NCBI GenBank assembly: GCA_026214975.1
Contig: CM047808.1
Coordinates: forward strand, 3,771,262 to 3,835,261
DNA length: 64,000 nucleotides
From: Gentiana macrophylla
Lineage: Eukaryota > Streptophyta > Magnoliopsida > Gentianales > Gentianaceae
Direction of reading: 5' to 3'
Below the pieces are notes generated by a model. The model did not search any database. It worked only from the letters and a program-made list of their open reading frames with translations, and was not told where the DNA came from. Shown one piece after another: positions 1 through 11,456 of this stretch (within the stretch, counting starts at the first letter, position 1; every line of letters starts with the position of its first letter). The translations under genes were made by a program, and so were the position numbers.

Positions 1-2706
1 CCCATTTTATCTCCTCCAATCCAAACCAGCTTTGTTCCCCAAGGCCATTGAAGAGAGCCATTGTTCCTCATTCGCCAGATCTTGGTGAATGGAGATGACG
101 GGGCCATGAGTGCACCATCCAAAATAGTCACATCCTGGATGAAGCGGCTGTCCAGTTTAGGCCGAATTAGATTCGCACTGTAACTGTCGAGGATAGGCAT
201 CTGAGGAGCACGATACACCCGAGGAGGCTGCATCACACAGGGGAAAAAGTTGAGAAAATTCATTGAGATGCACAGGAAATCAATGTACAGAATACAGCAC
301 CAATATACAGAGAAGATAATACGTGAGAAGAAAGATAAATGAGAAGTTGATAAATAAAAAAATAAAAAAAAGGCTTCATACGAAAGGAGAAGGGTGATGG
401 TATGTCGCGGGACGATCAATCCTCATATAGTCACTTTCTACCCCCATTTGTGCAAAGCAGATGCTGCACAAGTCATAGTCATCCTTCCTGCAATAATCAA
501 GATAAAGGGTTTGAGATAAAAATACTAAAAGCTTGACCGGCAAAAATAAAAAAAAAAAAAAAAAATAAAAGTTTATGGTGCTCACACTACTGATTTAAAT
601 CGTGTGCCGGTAATAGGATGAACACCACAGCCATCACAACGAACACCACGGTGGAAAATAGTACCCGAGCCATCACCGTAGCCATAGCTCCTTCTAGAGT
701 AAGGACCTCCCGGATTGTTTCCAATAGAAGTTCCTAAGAATGGGCACTGGGGTGCAGTACTTGAGGGATAACTGAATGTGTTTGGTTGACACTTGGTCCA
801 TGTTTGGAAGCCAGGGGCAGCTGGGAATGGAAAACCTTGTACAGGCTTGGGTGGCGACGTATGCCTTTTAGAGCTATCACTGTTAACCACAGGAATGGAA
901 TTTGTCATACTTGAAGAGGCGAACCACGGTGATTTCTTAGCTTTTCCAGATGGATCATCAACCTCTTTTGGCGTGGTAACCTGTGGCACATTAGGCTGCT
1001 GAAAGCCCTTCTTTTGACTGTAAACATAGGAGGATAGGAAATAGTAGGAGCACCAACCACTGGTGATGCCTTTGTCGCCTTCCCAACAGAACCATTTTCC
1101 TCTGAAATAGCCTTCTCCTTCTGTACTTCCTTCTCAGACTTCTGTCCTGGAGGACTAACAGCAGATTCCTTTGAACCTCCAGACTTCACTACCTCATTAG
1201 TCACGGTAACTTGACTTTTAGGAGTTTCATGAGATTTAGGAGCTGACTGAGCTTCAGTAGTTGCCACAGGATTACTATTAACAATGGACGCACCAGTTTT
1301 TGATGAAAGATTTTCTTGCTTCTCATTTGACAGAAGCTCTGGTTCAGACTTCTGACCATTTGAACTACCAGTTTCTTGAGCACCTGCACTGGCCTGCACA
1401 GAAGAATCAGTTGCTGCACCTGATTGCGACGGCTGTCCTGGAGAAGAGAACCCTTTCTCCATTAAAAACTGAACCACCTCAGATAGGCCAGGAGAATTGC
1501 CAGTAGAAGCCAAATCACTCAATATCTTCGTAACTCCTCTGCCAAGTGGTTCTGGCAGAGAGCTGACAACTCTTTTGCTAACAGGTTCTGGAAGAGAGTT
1601 AATGAATTCAATGACAGAAGAGTTCAAGTTCTCAAAAGGGTTCAGCACAGGTGACGATCTAGGTGTCATAACACTTTCACTCTCACTAGGAGTCCTTGTA
1701 ACACTTTCACTCTCACTAGGAGTCCTTGCAACATTATCATTTCTCAATATCACAGAAATTCTCAGAGGATTCAATCTTTGCCTAACCACATCACGCAAAT
1801 CTTCATCATCACCAAGGGTTATTTTATCATCATCCTCATCAACATAAATCAGAACAAAATCAGCATCAGGACTGAAGTTGAAAAGGCCACGGATCTTATT
1901 CCTCAGCCCATCCAAGTTCAATTCAAGTCCATTATTCACCACACGAGCATTGAAACGCCTAAGGGTCTTTGCATGCTTAACCTGTAGCAGATCAAACCAT
2001 TGAGCCAGTTAAGAACTACAAATACTAACCACTAAAATTAAGTAAAAAAAATTATAACAATACAACACTTTCTCTTATTCTGCCGCTCAGCATTACATGC
2101 CTCACATAGACATAGTCCCCCAATAACGCACATACATAAAACCCAGCATGTCATAAGATAAAAAGGCTCTCTTTCGCACACAATAGTGCTCCAATTAGAT
2201 CACGGCACTTACTAACAAGTGCAGAAATACGAAAATTACAGGTTTGAAAACCAAAATCATTCTTCTCAAAAAAAAAAAACAAGCTATGTGGGAAGAGAAA
2301 AAGGGCACTATGGATAGGACAGCAATAACAAGCTAACAACATTAAACAGATGATATAAAAAAAATGAAACAAAAAATTTCATGATAAGAACATAAATAAT
2401 TCAAAGATCGCATTTTTTTTCTATCCTCGCAGCACAGTATGCTTTCACCTGATTTCACATATGTATCTAATCAGATCACCGCATGCAAACCCTAAAATTT
2501 AATCACACTCGATTTCCCCCAAATTTACAGACGTAACTAAGCAGATCGCTACATTAAAAAACCTAAATCAACCTAATTTCGGTCCCCACACAGCAACCGA
2601 TCAAATCCCTAACCGAAGAAAAATCACAATCAAAATAGTCGATCTAACAATTCTTAAAAACAAAACCAAAATCGTTGCATACCTTGACGACAATTGTAGA
2701 GTCCAT
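1..2706 (-). CDS. NBR1: NBR1-type selective autophagy receptor, 5' part (runs off left edge)
   Basis: Plant NBR1 is the cargo receptor that links ubiquitinated aggregates to ATG8. Four exons can be read on the minus strand: 2706-2683 (MDSTIVVK), 1981-586, 487-382 and 227 to the window edge; all splice sites are GT-AG and the phases join. The joined N-terminus is a PB1 domain (basic start, then an acidic cluster around YVDEDDDK and GDDEDL). A long Ser/Pro/Glu-rich linker follows, then a ZZ zinc finger with CDGCGVHPI and YDLCSICFAQMG, and then the start of the FW/NBR1 domain (FTKIWRMRNNG, WPWGTKLVWIGG). The UBA and LIR region would lie beyond position 1. The start was chosen because the 8-codon first exon completes the PB1 beta-strand and follows a TATA box at a sensible distance. 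Odd: inside exon 2 the reading frame changes at about 1000-1060, with the PB1/linker in one frame and WTKCQPN plus the ZZ half in another. No realistic intron explains this, so it is an indel or a sequence error. Confidence 0.9.
1670..1729 (-). repeat. 30-bp in-frame tandem repeat in NBR1 linker
   Basis: Two adjacent 30-bp units encode a duplicated TPSESES(V)TR decapeptide in the disordered linker after PB1. Being a multiple of three, the repeat keeps the frame. Confidence 0.85.
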
Positions 2707-2955
2707 AGCGACTGAAACGTCGAACACTGCAAAAAAAAACGCAAGAATCTAAAAATAACAGAAGAAATCAAGGTGGATCAGAACGATTTCGCTGGAATTT
2801 TGCAGGGAAATCAACGAGAAAAACGAACAAAACACAAAAGAGGCACGCGTAGCCGTGAGCCGCGTTCAAGCAGTAGAAGAGACTCAAAAGAGAGTGTTTT
2901 TATCGAAGAACTCAGTCGGTGGTGGTGCTATGGCTACGGATAGAGACAGACCCGT

Positions 2956-2964
2956 GTTTATATA
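2956..2964 (-). promoter_or_regulatory. TATA box of the NBR1 gene
   Basis: TATATAAAC on the minus strand lies about 250 bp upstream of the NBR1 ATG. The stretch between them (2707-2955) would be a 5' UTR of about 220 nt. Confidence 0.6.
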
Positions 2965-3150
2965 GAGGAAATTAGTGATTATCTTTTTATTTTTAATAGA
3001 ATGTTTATCGTATTTTTAGTTATTTATTATATTTTAATTTCGTGGTGCCAAAGAAATATTTTGATTGGTTGGCTAATAATTTATATTATTATTTTCATGC
3101 TAAGGAAATCAGCAGGGCTAAGGAATCAAAGAATATGGTGAAATTGTTTA
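2965..3150. other. AT-rich intergenic spacer, upstream of NBR1
   Basis: No coding potential was seen. It ends with the 9-bp TSD (3142-3150) of the neighbouring Mutator-like element. Confidence 0.5.
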
Positions 3151-5209
3151 GGGAAACTTGATAAAATATGCTTAGAAAGTAAAATATTTGTGTGATATCT
3201 TTCAGTAAATAGTGTATAGAATTTATCTTCAAATGGTAATTCCGTAGGTTTTATGAAATGGCGCACGTAAATTCGTAGGATTTACGTGTATGCAATAAAA
3301 AAAAAAAAAAAAAAAAAAAAAACCACGTAAACCCACTTAAAATTCTACTTAAAAGTCGACTTTATCGGTAACGACCTAATTTCGATAACCGTGTAAATCA
3401 ACTAACCTACTCAAAACCAACTCAAATCCTACTTAAACGTAGCGTATTTTAAGACCTATTCAAAAGTTAAAAAAAATGACTTTTGGCCTCCATCTCATTA
3501 TCTTCTCACGGCATATATCTTAGCAGAGAAGAATTTTGGCCGCCGATGACAGTCAAAGCGTAATACCGACGTAATAGTAGCGTTTTAGTGGGGAAGGTGC
3601 AATAGTCCTCTTCTCCATCTTGATTAATGTACGAACACAGGTATTTTCTTCGCATTTTTTTTATTTTGTCGTTGTTGTTGTTGTAGTTGTTTAATGAACT
3701 CACCTAGCCCGATAATCATTGTTAAAAGTGTCTAGTCTATCCATACTCTGTATATTCATTTTGAGAGAACATATGAAGTTCATCCATTAAGCAGCAATGG
3801 CATTTTGTCGGGTTGTATGATTTTCGAATTTTCGAGTTGTCGGATTTTTATTAAGCTTCTTATATTCATTGATTTTTTCGAGTTGTCTGATAATCATTGT
3901 TTCGATTTGTCTCATTAAGCTGCAACAATTTTCGATTATTATTTCCAATTGCTATGAGAGGGATCTTTAGAAATCTGAGTTCCTCACCTCAATTTCAATT
4001 TCAACAGGCTTTCACCTTCTTCTTTTATACGGTTTTATTATTATGTTAGTTGCAAATCAATGGCAAACAGAGATATGATGATCACTCTATTAATTAAGCT
4101 CTTAAACATAGATATGATGATCACTCTCTTAAACCAGTTGCTATATTCGACATCCTTTTCGTGGTTCCGCTTTGCAACCATGACTAACAATCCATTATTT
4201 CTTCATACTTTGTACGTAATTCGCTTAAAATATAAACTAATATTTACGGTTTATATACATGTCATTGTGCAGATGTCGAGTTTACCGTCGTATATTCTTC
4301 CTAAAGACCAAAGACTATAAAGGAGGCGTTTACGTGGAGGTGTAATGGCTGAACTAATGAACCAAATTCAAACTCGCTTAGAGAGCTTTAAATTAAAGGA
4401 AAAGTTTTTGGCCTTACCGTTCCGACCATTGATTGATGCTAGAACAAAGGTTGCATGGTGCTGGGGTGTTGATCCATCATTTATTAATGCACCAGTGCAT
4501 TCACCTTTTGAAGACGAAGTTACGCTTTGTCATTGGTTCCACCTACTGTAGGTTTGGTTTAATAGATTTTGCGTTGATCACCGGAATGAATTTTAGTGAT
4601 GTTCCCACTAATGATGATAAGGATGCACGGAGACGCGAGAAGAGGCTTATCGAGACATACTTTGGTGAGAGTGAAAGGATAAAACTAAGTGATCTAAAGT
4701 CGGCGCTTGAGACATGCACCGTGAAAGAAGACGATTCAAACTTGGATTATGTTACTTTATGGAAGCTTGTGTATTCGGAGCGGAGGGCTCGCTTTGTTTT
4801 AACGGACTCACTGTGTTTTGTGGAGGATGTGGATTTCTTCATTCGTTATCCGTGGGGACACGAGGCATTTCAACGCACTTTGATTGGGTTGAAGAAGAAT
4901 GATATGGTCAAGCACAAACAAAAACTTCTCGGAAGTCGGAGGCCAAGTACAATCGTAAGTGGATATGCATTGGCATTGCGGATCCGGCATTTGAGTGTTT
5001 TTCGATTTCACACCACGCTTTGCTAGTATAGATACCGATGCCGCATCGTTCCCGGATGTTGAGATGGAAGGTGGGGACATACTTGAATCACTCACGATGT
5101 AGCTGCGAAGTTTAAGAAAATCCTCGGTATATGTCATTTGATTCAATTAATTGATGTCGATTTAGCATCGGTTCCGTGTCGATGATAGTGATAATTACTT
5201 TGTTCAAAC
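3151..5209. repeat. Left terminal inverted repeat of the Ulp1 MULE
   Basis: It aligns by eye with the reverse complement of 8516-10583 from the terminal GGGAAACTTG to the inner edge at gttcaaac. Differences are mainly point changes and small indels. It contains a poly(A) tract at 3297-3322 whose counterpart is a poly(T) at 10415-10435. Confidence 0.88.
4273..5126 (+). pseudogene. DUF1985 exon copy in the left MULE arm
   Basis: A plus-strand duplicate of the 5' exon of the Ulp1-type gene. It begins MSSLPSYILPKDQ directly after a cag acceptor. It contains AELMNQIQTRLESF, RFGLIDFALITGMNF, FFIRYPWGHEAFQRT and GYALALRI, all features of the DUF1985 domain that precedes Ulp1 in plant transposon proteins. 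Frameshifts occur near 4500 and 5000, and nothing downstream encodes a protease in this direction. It therefore looks like a by-product of the long inverted repeat. Confidence 0.75.
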
Positions 5210-5299
5210 CATTAACACAACTCTACGGATCCAAGTTCTGGTGAAACAAATCTATGCACATCTCGCAACTCTGAATGCATCCATCCGATCATCCGTGAC

Positions 5300-5948
5300 T
5301 CGTAATGCATCATGACCGCAATCAATAACTCCAAGTATTTCACCGCGTAGAATCCCACAATTGCCACTTGCACCATTCAATTATTTGTGTGTCAACAGAT
5401 AATCAAAAGGTCAAAATATATTTATTTATTTCATGTTTTACCTGAATTCACTCATGGACAAATTTCCCCACCAACTCGTGTATAAGAGAATGGCTGAAGT
5501 GGATGTTCATTTACACATGGCAAATGAGTGAAACGCTTTGTTTGCCTCACTATACTAGCAAATATAAGGGCAAGCTTATTCATTAACGGGTTGAACTTTG
5601 TTGCAGGATAGATAGTGGTGTCATTGTCGTACACCGTTATTATCCAATTTGGAATTGATATCTGTAGGGTCACCCAATGATTAGTATTCAAGTTCATTAC
5701 ACAATACACCCGGTCTACTTCATGCCATGGTAAAACGCCGTATGGGTGGGGTCCTATCACGTCACGCATGACACCTTTAGCCCAAATGTATCCGTCCGGA
5801 TCCGCCAAAAATGATTAATGACCTGGCTGTCAAAGACCTTATCAAGAAACCACGACTCAAGTATTGATACCTTCTCAGAAACAACTCGGGGTGACGATCT
5901 ATTCGTCGTCTCAAAAGATCCAAATAAGCATTTACATGCTGTTGGCAA
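5300..5948 (-). pseudogene. Ulp1/C48-type cysteine protease domain, frameshifted
   Basis: C48 (Ulp1/SENP) enzymes remove SUMO-like proteins. Visible pieces are SWFLDKVFDSQVINHF, then ADPDGYIWAKGVMRDVIG and VYCVMNLNTNHWVTLQI with the catalytic His. ITVYDND follows with the usual Asp. After an intron with a gtaaaac donor at about 5440, SGNCG carries the catalytic Cys (codon at 5357-5359). Two one-base frame breaks are evident: one in a T-run before ADPDGY (about 5809) and one just after GNCG (about 5355), beyond which FYAVKYLELL continues in another frame. The triad residues survive but the reading frame does not. Confidence 0.72.
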
Positions 5949-5993
5949 AAAAAACTAAATTAATACGATATAATAAGAAAAAAATATTGAAAT

Positions 5994-6380
5994 TCATTTG
6001 ACGCCACACTTACTAACCTCAGTCTTGATCCATTGAAACATTTTGTTTAAGACATCAAAAAAATCACGTCTCGCGACCGCTATCCTTAATTCCACAACCA
6101 CGTTTGACGGAACATCACTACACATCCATTTCGAAAAGGCATCATATTGTTCGCTGTCAACACGCTCACCGTAAAAGTCAAACTGGGTAGGAGTAGTTCG
6201 TCGTCGTTTAGGAGTTGTTGTGACGTAAATTTCTTTTAGGTGTGGATTCTCACCGGCACCTTTGCGCTTCTCTCGTCGACACGCCACTGAGAGGCTGTCA
6301 TCGGATACCGTAATGGCATCAGACTTCGTCATGCCTGTAGTGATATTGTCACATGATCCTAATTCGGATTGGGGAAGCAT
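5994..6380 (-). pseudogene. Pre-protease exon of the MULE Ulp1-type gene
   Basis: An open stretch of about 128 codons lies just upstream of the protease part. It is basic in the middle (TPKRRRTTPTQFDFYGE) and contains AFSKWMCSDVP. It fits the region preceding Ulp1_C48 in plant transposon proteins but has no catalytic motif itself. Confidence 0.55.
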
Positions 6381-6489
6381 GTGATCCTAATAAGCCAAAA
6401 AAAAAAAACGTTGGAAAACAAGATTGACCCCAATGAACACGCCAAAAATAAATACACTCACAACATCAACTGATAGCATGTCGAAGAAG

Positions 6490-7960
6490 GAAAAATCTCT
6501 CACAAACCTCAACGGTCTACTCTACGGGTGCAGCATAATCAGCATTTACAGGCAATTCGACCAGCGTCATCACGTCTTCTTCTCCAACTATATTTTCCTG
6601 CTGCCAAGTATGATCGTAAATTCATTTACAATCATACTTTTACCAATACAAACAATATGGATTGTTTAAAAGAGAACGGTATAAGTGGTGAAACCAACCT
6701 GAATGGCCTGCTCGACGGATTTAGACTCAACATGTTCGACTAGCAATTGCAGGGCATCTCCTCCATCTCCCTTCTCCTGGTGGGAAGACCGACACTAATG
6801 TACAAGTCGACAATAAAAATAATAACGACATCGATATATAATTGTATAAAAAACAATGAAATATAGTTCACAAACCGTAAAACCAACCTCAACAGCCTCC
6901 TCCACGGATGTTTCATGTAAAGGGACATCAACCACATACCGTAAATCTTCTCTATCTCGCTTCTCCGATTGAGGTGTCAGACTCTTAATAAAAGAAATTT
7001 AATAACTCAGCATAATGAAAATCACCAAGCAAGACTCTACTAAAATAAAATAATAAAATTCATCAAGCACTCCTAAACCAATATTACAGGAACGGTATAT
7101 GCAACGAAAACTCATTTCAAGTCGCGTAAACTAACAGTGGTCGCCTTGTCGGCATACGTGGTATCGTGTAAAGGACATCACCAAACAAACTCCATTCCAT
7201 TCCATCTCCTGCCTCCGGTTGAGGAGTCATACTCTGAATAAAAGAAGTTTAATTATTTAGCACACTAAAATCATCAAGCGCTCATGTAGATTTTAAAAAA
7301 TAAAAATTCAAAAAATTCAAAAATTCATCACACACTCCTAAACAATAGTACAGGAACAATATGTGCCAAACAACTAGTTTCAAGTGAGTAGACCAACCGT
7401 AGTTGCATGGCCGGCAGGCGTGGTTCAGAAACACCATCTCCTTTTCCGGTTGAGGAGTCATTCTCTGAATAAAAAAAGTTTAATAGTTCAGTACACTAAA
7501 ATCATCAAGCACTCATGCAAATTTAAAAAATGAAGTAAACAAAAAGACATCAAGTACCCCTAAACAATATTACAAGAACCGTATATGCAAAAGAACTTGT
7601 TTCAAGTGAGTAAACCAACCGTGGTCGTATGGGCGGCATACGTGGTTGATAAACTATCATCTCCCTTTACCGGTTGAGGAGTCATTCTCTGAATAAAATA
7701 AGTTTATAGCTCAGTACACTAAAATCATCAACCACTCATGTAGTAGTAGGAATAATAATAATAATTAATAATAATAATAATAATAATAAGCCAATCATCA
7801 AGCACTTCTAAACAATATTACAAGGCAGTATATGCAACGGAAACTCGTTTCAAGTGAGTAAGCCAACCGTAGTCGCATGGCCGACAGACGTGGTAGGTAA
7901 AATACCATCTCCCTTCTCCGGTTGAGGAGTCAGACTCTGGATAAAGGAGGTTTAATAATT
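6490..7960 (-). repeat. Tandemly amplified mini-exon/intron unit in the Ulp1-type gene
   Basis: About seven imperfect direct copies with spacing near 190-260 bp. Each later copy has a minus-strand acceptor (tttattcag|AG), a short exon starting about (S)MTPQPE, and a GTTGG-type donor. Candidate exons are 7868-7936, 7620-7688, 7398-7464, 7136-7233 and 6888-6983, plus more degraded units with donors near 6699 and 6508. The intron part also repeats (tcatcaagcactc...), so exon and intron were amplified together. Confidence 0.7.
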
Positions 7961-8021
7961 CAATACGCTCTGAATTTATTTGCAAACAAACACAAATCTT
8001 TGTAATACGACTTCACGTCAC

Positions 8022-8143
8022 CTGGATAAGCGAACGTACGAACTGCTGAAACTCTTCCCGAAATCCTTGTAAGTTAGCACGGAGATCTGCAATCTCTCCC
8101 TTGACCTCTCTCCTAAAATGCCCCAACTCTTCCATAAGAACAT
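8022..8143 (-). pseudogene. Coiled-coil exon of the MULE Ulp1-type gene
   Basis: A 122-nt exon between ttttag and CAG|GTGACG encodes VLMEELGHFRREVKGEIADL and continues to FREEFQQFVRSLIQ. The heptad-like spacing suggests a short coiled coil. Confidence 0.6.
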
Positions 8144-8216
8144 CTAAAACGCAAGTGAAGTCGATATATTCACTACAAATTGGTATAACTAAACTCGCAT
8201 ATCTTTATACATGTAC

Positions 8217-8502
8217 CCGGATGTCGTGACCTATTGGCAATAAATTGAACCTTACGTGGTGGCCCAGAAAGAAGGGACTGAGTTGATCCAGTGGGTTGGA
8301 GGCCATCCGGGTGATCATCGTGAGGAATGGAAGGTGTTGCCTTTTGATTGTCAAGTGGAGGTTCGGCCATGTCCACCCCTTCATCCAATGCCTGCGATGG
8401 GTCCAGCCTTAATTGACCTACCAACCTTTTAGTGCACTTGATGCCGCGCAAGTACGTATGCTCTATTTCGCTTTGTGGACAGAGGAAGGATAGACCTTTA
8501 AG
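8217..8502 (-). pseudogene. Linker exon of the MULE Ulp1-type gene
   Basis: This exon starts after gatgcag with LKGLSFLCPQSEIEHTYLRG and ends before a GTACAT donor. The sequence is hydrophilic and matches the position of the linker that follows DUF1985 in this protein family. No enzyme motif is visible. Confidence 0.6.
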
Positions 8503-8515
8503 CTGCATCAAAAAA

Positions 8516-10583
8516 GTTTGAACAAAGTAATTATCACTATCATCGACACGGAACCAGTACTAAATCGACATCAATTAATTGAATCAATTGACATATACCT
8601 GAGGGATTTTCTTAAACTTCGCAGCTACATCAGAGTGATTCAAGTATGTCCCCACCTTCCATCTCAACATCCGGGGGAACGATGCGGCATCGGTATCTAT
8701 ACTAGCAAACTGTGGTGTGAAATCAGAAAAACACTCGTACGCCCAGATCTGCAATGCCAATGCATATCCACTTACAGTGTACTTGGCCTCCGACTTCCCG
8801 AGAAGTTTTTGTTTGTGCTTGACCATATCATTCTTCTTCAACCCAATCAAAGTGCGTTGAAATGCCTCGTGTCCCCACGGATAACGAATGAAGAAATCCA
8901 CATCCTCCACAAAACACAGTAGGTCCGTTAAAACAAAGGCAGAGCCCTCCGCTCCGAATACACAAGCTTCCATAAAGTAACATAATCCAAGTTTGAATGC
9001 GTCTTCTTTCACGGTGCATGTCTCAAACGCCGACTTTAGATCACTTAGTTTTATCCTTTCACTCTCACCAAAGTATGTCTCGATAAGCCTCTTCTCGCGT
9101 CTCCGTGCATCCTTATCATCATTAGTGGAACATCACTAAAATTCATTCCGGTGATCAACGCAAAATCTATTAAACCAAACCTACATGTAGGTGGAACCAA
9201 TGACAAATCAGAAACTCGTCTTCAAAAGGTGAATGCACCTCGTGCATTAATAAATGATGGATCAACACCCCACCATGCAACCTTTGTTCTAGCATCAATC
9301 AATGGTCGGAACGGTAAGGCCAAAAACTTTTCCTTTAATTTAAAGCTCTCTAAGCGAGTTTGAATTTGGTTCATTAGTTCAGCCGTACACCTCCACGAAA
9401 CGCCTCCTTTATAGTGCTGGTCTTTAGGAAGAATATACGACGGTAAACTCGACATCTGCACAATGACATGTATATAAACCGTAAATATTAGTTTATATTT
9501 TAAACGAATTACGTACAAAGTATGAAGAAATAATGGATTGTTAGTCATGGTTGCAAACGGAACCACGAAAAGGATGTCGAATATAGCAACTGGTTTAAGA
9601 GAGTGATCATCATATCTATGTTTAAGAGCTTAATTAATAGAGTGATCATCATATCTCTGTTTGCCATTGATTTGCAACTAACATAATAATAAAACCGTAT
9701 AAAAGAAGAAGGTGAAAGCCTGTTGAAACTGAAATTGAGGTGAGGAACTCAGATTTCTAAAGATCCCTCTCATAGCAATTGGAAATAATAATCGAAAATT
9801 GTTGCAGCTTAATGAGACAAATCGAAACAATGATTATCAGACAACTCGAAAAAATCAATGAATATAAGAAGCTTAATAAAATCCGACAACTCGAAAATTC
9901 GAAAATCATACAACCCGACAAAATGCCATTGCTGCTTAATGGATGAACTTCATATGTTCTCTCAAAATGAATATACAGAGTATGGATAGACTAGACACTT
10001 TTAACAATGATTATCGGGCTAGGTGAGTTCATTAAACAACTACAACAACAACAACGACAAAATAAAAAAAATGCGAAGAAAATACCTGTGTTCGTACATT
10101 AATCAAGATGGAGAAGAGGACTATTGCACCTTCCCCCACGAAAACGCTACTATTACGTCGGTATTACGCTTTGACTGTCATCGGCGGCCAAAATTCTTCT
10201 CTGCTAAGATATATGCCGTGAGAAGATAATGAGATGGAGGCCAAAAGTCATTTTTTTAACTTTGAATAGGTCTTAAAATACGCTACGTTTAAGTAGGATT
10301 TGAGTTGGTTTTGAGTAGGTTAGTTGATTTACACGGTTATCGAAATTGAGGTCAATTCACCGATGAAGTCACTTTTAAGAGAATTTTAGTGTGGGTTTAC
10401 GTGGTAAATTTTTATTTTATTTTTTTTTTTTTTTATTGCGGCTTACGCAAATCCTACTGAATTTACGTGCGCGCTACACGCAAAACCTACTGGAATTACC
10501 ATCAAGCGTAAATTTCTATACACTATTTACGGAGCATACCACACAAATATTTTACTTTCTAAGCATATTTTATCAAGTTTCCC
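8516..10583. repeat. Right terminal inverted repeat of the Ulp1 MULE
   Basis: Partner of the left arm, about 2,068 bp. It carries the copy of the DUF1985 exon that is in register with the downstream Ulp1 exons. Confidence 0.88.
8599..9455 (-). pseudogene. DUF1985 exon of the MULE Ulp1-type gene
   Basis: The first coding exon of the element's gene begins MSSLPSYILPKDQ after a cag acceptor and ends at a CAG|GTATAT donor. Visible blocks are AELMNQIQTRLESF, KLGLCYFMEACVFGAEG, DVDFFIRYPWGHEAFQ, SGYALALQIWAYECF and WKVGTYLNHSDVAAKF, typical of DUF1985. The reading frame changes around 9120-9230, so the exon is damaged. Its 3' half is better preserved than in the left-arm copy. Confidence 0.75.
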
Positions 10584-10592
10584 AATTGTTTT

Positions 10593-11456
10593 ATTCACAA
10601 TTCACACGGGTCTATGGTTTCTTTGTCGAGGGTGCATGCCGGTTTTCCGATTTTATCATTTTTAAAACCAAATCATATTTTACGGTTTTAAAATTTACAA
10701 ACAAAAATCAAAATATTACTTCGTAAAATAATTTTATTCGATCCGGTTTGAATTGATTTGGTTCCAAATTTTTTTATCTTTTCTATTTGTGGTACGGTGT
10801 ATATATATACACACAATATGATATTGTCATACATTCCAATTAGGCTAAACAAATAAGATACGTAGACTATTTTATTTCATCTTGTCATAGGTCCTATTAA
10901 GCTAGAGATAATACCTATGTATGTGGGTGGTTGGTTGAAGTATAAATAGATAATAGACTGAAATTTTAATAATTGAGGGGTTATTATTTACCTCAAACAT
11001 AATCTACTCGTACATCACTCTACATGTGCACCACAATAGAACTGGCATTTCGTAGGTGTATTGTGATAAGTGACTTTGATTAAAGGCTCCTATAATTAAT
11101 AACGACGATATACATAGATATCTGGTTTGGTTTGGTTTTTATTATAGAAAACCAAAAGCAATTTTTTTTTCACGGTTTAGTTTTTTACAATACAAAAACC
11201 AACCAAAAAACATGTTTTACGCTTTTTCGGTCTGGACCGGTTTGGTTTGATCGGTTGGTTTAGCTTCCGGTTATTTTGTTCACCACTAGTCAAGGGAATG
11301 GCATTATACCGAGTCATTGTACAAAAATAGGATGTTCGATAAGCGAATTTTAGAGAAAGCTCTAAATTTCGCGTAAGCCTGATGTAATATCAAGTATTAA
11401 TGACGGTGCGGAAGATAGCAAACATGCAAAGACTCAACAAAAAAATATATTATTTA
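10593..11456. other. Non-coding spacer with repeat-like debris
   Basis: No gene was seen. 11125-11290 is rich in ggtttggttt/ccggtt blocks of the kind left by old DNA transposons, but no clean termini could be paired. Confidence 0.4.

Larger units (their letters stand above)
3151..10583 (-). mobile_element. Mutator-like element with ~2.06-kb TIRs carrying an Ulp1-type gene
   Basis: The element starts GGGAAACTTGATAAAATATG and ends with its reverse complement. It is flanked by AATTGTTTA (3142-3150) and AATTGTTTT (10584-10592), a 9-bp TSD with one mismatch, which is the MULE signature. The arms are 3151-5209 and 8516-10583. The 3.3-kb centre and the right arm together hold a minus-strand DUF1985-Ulp1 gene. 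No mudrA/MURA transposase was seen, so mobility would depend on another copy. MULEs carrying ULP-like genes (the Kaonashi/KI type) are known in plants. Unusual here: the inverted arms reach well into the coding region, so the 5' exon of the gene is present twice in opposite orientation. Confidence 0.85.
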
